Position numbers and translations under genes: made by a program. Below the pieces are notes generated by a model. It was not told the DNA's origin and ran no database searches. It was given only the letters and a program-made list of their open reading frames with translations. Below, piece after piece: positions 5,253 to 7,888 of a DNA stretch of 7,888 nt. This DNA is from Treponema sp. Lineage in GTDB: Bacteria > Spirochaetota > Spirochaetia > Treponematales > Breznakiellaceae. Positions within the stretch are counted from its first letter, which is position 1; each line of letters starts with the position of its first letter. The stretch covers positions 1 through 7,888 of the forward strand of contig JAISAK010000311.1 of assembly GCA_031266695.1 (NCBI GenBank). Reading direction: 5' to 3'.

Positions 5253-7883
5253 TCAAATTTTTGAAAACGGATCGCTGGATTTGTTTCTGATGAACCTCAT
5301 ATCGGCGGCAATTCGTATCGCGTCGGCCCGATTAATAGCGCCAAGCTTCCGGTATATTTCGTGTATGCTGTTTTTGACATTATTGGCGGAAATTCCGATA
5401 TTTTCGGCAATTTCGTCTCTGTTGAAACCCTGGGACAGCAGCGTGAGGATCTTTGTCTCCCGCCGGGTAAGAAAAACGGAAACCTCTTCGGATTCTTTGT
5501 CGTCCCCGCCGCCGGGACTTTCCCTGTGGTACCGTTCTGTGGCCAGGGCAAGCTTTTTCCCGTAGGCGGAGGCCCTGCTCCGTATGGATTCAAGCCAGTC
5601 CTGGGGAATTGCGCAGCCCCCGTCATTCAGGGCCTCGGAGATGAGGAGGCGCATATCGTCGCCCAGCTCTATAAAAGGCATGGTCAGGGAATTGGGGGCG
5701 GCGGCTTCCCAGGCTTTTTCGAGGCTTTTCAGCGCCCCTTCCCTGTCGCCTGTTTGATGCCGGATTACAGCCTCAAGGCAGTCAAGCTCTATCTTCCCCA
5801 GGAGAAAACTTTTCAGCCCCCTTCTGTTTTCTTCTTTTGCCAGAACGAGCAGGGCTTTTTCGTACTGTTTGGCGGCGTACAGGTATTTCAGCTTTACCAG
5901 GGTTTCGTAGTTGCGGAATATGGAATTACTTTTATCGTCATCGTCAAATTCATTTTGCAGCCAGGAGACAACCTTTTCGGCCTCGCCGATGTGGGCGTAG
6001 AACCAGCCGCTTGTAATGTCGTGGATGGTCTGACTGTCCCGGTACTCCGGTATTTCAAGCTGGTCGTCAAGCTGTTTCCAGAGCGCTTCGATGTCTGCAG
6101 GCTCCCCGCCGTGAAGCGCTATTCTGAGAAGGTAGAAGATGCCGCGGTTCTCCGTTGCATACTGCTCCTTTTCCCGTCCCTTGAATATCGCCCGGCGGGC
6201 ATGCCACTCCGCGTCGTTCAGATTATCCCTGAAATAGGAAAGTTCCGTCTTGGCCAGATCGTCTACCCCGTACAGATAGCCGTTAAAACAGTAAGCCGCG
6301 TGGGACACCGCCCGCTCGAAATTTTCAATAGCTTCTTCGAACTGCCCCGCTTTTGCGGGATAGGCTATCTGGGTAATATAATAGGAGGGAAGATTCACCT
6401 TGGTCGAGGGGCCCTGAAAAATTCTGGGGTGGCGCATATAGTAATAGTTCGCCCGGATAAAGCAATCCGCCTCAAAATGAAAGCCGGTGAATCGGGCGGT
6501 AAGTATGCCAAGGTTGCCCAGGTTCAGGTAGCAGCCGGTGAGGATATGGGAGCTTAGAGGGCTGGGCGGCAGGGCTTCAAAGTGAGCAATGCTTGCCCGA
6601 CATCCGCTAAAAGCTTCCTCAAAACGCCCCATGTTCATATCAAGCCGCGGATACATTACGTGGTACAGAAAAAGAAAATCCTCGTCATCTTCGTCCTGGT
6701 TTCCGTCTTTTTTGAGTCTGTCCAATATGTCCAGCAGAAAGACCGTTACGGGCCGGGGCATAATCGGCCGGAAGCTGTAAATAATATTGATAAGTTCCCG
6801 GTAGTTTTGGGCGCGCGCATAGTTAAGGGCGGCGTCCATAGGCAGGTTGTTGCGGAGACACCACTCGGCCGCCAGGGTAGACGACCTCTTTATATCATCC
6901 CCGGAAAGCTCTCCCTGTTTTTCCCTGAGGTAATCCAGGACAATACGGTGAATATGATACCCGTGGAGGTATTGGTCGTAACGGATAAGGGAACCGAGGT
7001 GTTCCATCTCGGTGATAATCTTCGGATCGCCCGCGATATTTTCCAGGATTTCCCTTGGCCATTGTTCGAAAAATGAAATTTCCAGGAGGAATTTTTGGAG
7101 CGGGGCCTTCATCTTTTTGTAAGTGCGGTCAAGTATGGCCCTTACCACTCCGGTGTTGAGGAGCTGCCGGGTATAGCTTTTTCCCTGTCCCTTCATCTCG
7201 GTAGCAAGGAAATTTACCGCCAGCGCCCAGCCTTCGGTGTCGTTGTAGATATCCCTCAGCTCCTCCGGGCTGACTTCAATATTGCCGATCCTGAAGAGAT
7301 CGGCGATTTCTTCTTCGTTAAAGCGCAGATCCTCGGCGCCGATTTTGTTCAAATAGCCTTTGGATAAAAGAGGAATGGTATTAAGCTGCAGCTCGTTCCT
7401 GGAAATCAGCAAAAGGTTCTGGTTTGCAAGAGGAGAAGCCAATTTCTGTTCCATAAAATAGAGAACCGGCTTTGCGTGAACCAGGTGAAAATCGTCCAGG
7501 ACGACGATGTACTTATCCCCGGCCGATAATTTTTCCGCAATCGAGAGATAACGGAGGATATCCCGGTGCGTTTCGGGAAATCCAATTTCTTCATATATTT
7601 TTTTTGCGTTCTGTTGCCGGAGACTGATGGCCTTGGTTAAACTCTCCCAAAAGTGCCAGGGATTATTATCCAGGTCGGAAAGCTGTACCCAGATGATTTT
7701 TTCCGGCCGGTTGCGCAGAAAAGAAGCGGTCGCATAGGTCTTGCCGTAGCCTTCGCCGGCAGTCATAATCGTGGCAAAACTTTGCAGTGATTTTTCCAGC
7801 AGACGGTGTATCCGTTTTCGTTCCAGGTAGAACCCGTTATCGGGAAAAACCGGCGCGCCCATTCGGGAATTTTGTTTTTCCAC
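5253..7883 (-). CDS. MalT-like LuxR-family regulator with STAND ATPase domain (LAL type, about 876 aa)
   Basis: Large signal-transducing ATPase and transcription activator. In MalT, the best-known relative, ATP and inducer drive oligomerisation before DNA binding. The N-terminal NTPase (about 20-330) has Walker A AGEGYGKT (42-49), Walker B YIVVLDDFH (125-133), a putative sensor Arg in LLISR (162) and a TEGWA motif (216-220) typical of this class. A long helical, TPR-like sensor region (about 340-780) contains repeat-like units such as AGQFEEAIENFERAV (522-536) and TGDREGALKSLEKAW (711-725). The LuxR helix-turn-helix occupies about 805-862 (LTRRETKILTLLSQGF, then NNVKNSIHEIYRKLG). It has no response-regulator receiver domain. 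The first start in the window is a GTG at 7883, hard against GAGGA at the window edge and so too close for normal spacing. The true start may lie just outside, or be the ATG at 7862. It is followed co-directionally, after 103 bases, by a PocR-AraC gene that it may control. The inducer is unknown. Confidence 0.93.
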   Translation of the reverse strand: MEKQNSRMGAPVFPDNGFYLERKRIHRLLEKSLQSFATIMTAGEGYGKTYATASFLRNRPEKIIWVQLSDLDNNPWHFWESLTKAISLRQQNAKKIYEEIGFPETHRDILRYLSIAEKLSAGDKYIVVLDDFHLVHAKPVLYFMEQKLASPLANQNLLLISRNELQLNTIPLLSKGYLNKIGAEDLRFNEEEIADLFRIGNIEVSPEELRDIYNDTEGWALAVNFLATEMKGQGKSYTRQLLNTGVVRAILDRTYKKMKAPLQKFLLEISFFEQWPREILENIAGDPKIITEMEHLGSLIRYDQYLHGYHIHRIVLDYLREKQGELSGDDIKRSSTLAAEWCLRNNLPMDAALNYARAQNYRELINIIYSFRPIMPRPVTVFLLDILDRLKKDGNQDEDDEDFLFLYHVMYPRLDMNMGRFEEAFSGCRASIAHFEALPPSPLSSHILTGCYLNLGNLGILTARFTGFHFEADCFIRANYYYMRHPRIFQGPSTKVNLPSYYITQIAYPAKAGQFEEAIENFERAVSHAAYCFNGYLYGVDDLAKTELSYFRDNLNDAEWHARRAIFKGREKEQYATENRGIFYLLRIALHGGEPADIEALWKQLDDQLEIPEYRDSQTIHDITSGWFYAHIGEAEKVVSWLQNEFDDDDKSNSIFRNYETLVKLKYLYAAKQYEKALLVLAKEENRRGLKSFLLGKIELDCLEAVIRHQTGDREGALKSLEKAWEAAAPNSLTMPFIELGDDMRLLISEALNDGGCAIPQDWLESIRSRASAYGKKLALATERYHRESPGGGDDKESEEVSVFLTRRETKILTLLSQGFNRDEIAENIGISANNVKNSIHEIYRKLGAINRADAIRIAADMRFIRNKSSDPFSKI

Positions 7884-7888
7884 TCCTC

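Noticed and set aside
5361..6557. A 398-codon open frame on the plus strand opposite the LuxR-type gene
   Set aside because: It lies wholly inside the TPR-like and C-terminal part of a well-supported gene, has no ribosome site of note, and its translation shows no domain.

Overview
The window looks like chromosomal DNA from a free-living or host-associated bacterium of mid-to-high GC. Its gene content most resembles a spirochaete of the Treponema group: a large MalT-like LuxR regulator with an 'ERxRIxRLLE'-type N-terminus beside PocR/AraC-type regulators. This taxonomic guess is an inference from gene style only. I see no tRNA, rRNA, CRISPR array, insertion sequence or phage gene.

Layout. 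Positions 1-170 hold a possible C-terminal tail of an upstream gene and a leader rich in inverted repeats. The strongest is a 13-14 bp hairpin capped by a C(TTCG)G tetraloop, 30 bases before the next start codon. Positions 171-2210 (+) encode a 679-residue DEAD-box RNA helicase with a C-terminal DbpA-type RNA-binding domain, a Pro/Gly-rich insertion between motifs II and III, and a long low-complexity linker. After a 10-base convergent gap, the minus strand carries three transcription factors in a row. In transcription order these are an 876-residue STAND ATPase/LuxR regulator (7883 to 5253), a PocR-AraC regulator of 481 residues (5149 to 3704), and a second PocR-AraC regulator of 465 residues (3618 to 2221).

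The two PocR-AraC genes are tandem paralogues. Their AraC DNA-binding domains are 73/97 residues identical by my alignment, and the second helix-turn-helix core is invariant. Their PocR sensor domains and linkers have diverged much more. A likely reading is two sensors of different small molecules converging on the same or overlapping operators. The upstream PocR-AraC gene has its own consensus -10 box and a poor -35, as expected of an activator-dependent promoter. The LuxR-type ATPase may activate it, but nothing in the sequence proves that.

No enzyme or transport target of these regulators lies in the window, so the inducers and regulon cannot be named from it. The most testable unusual points are the structured helicase leader, the helicase insertion, the duplicated regulators with a conserved four-cysteine PocR variant, and the cysteine-bearing insertion found in only one paralogue.
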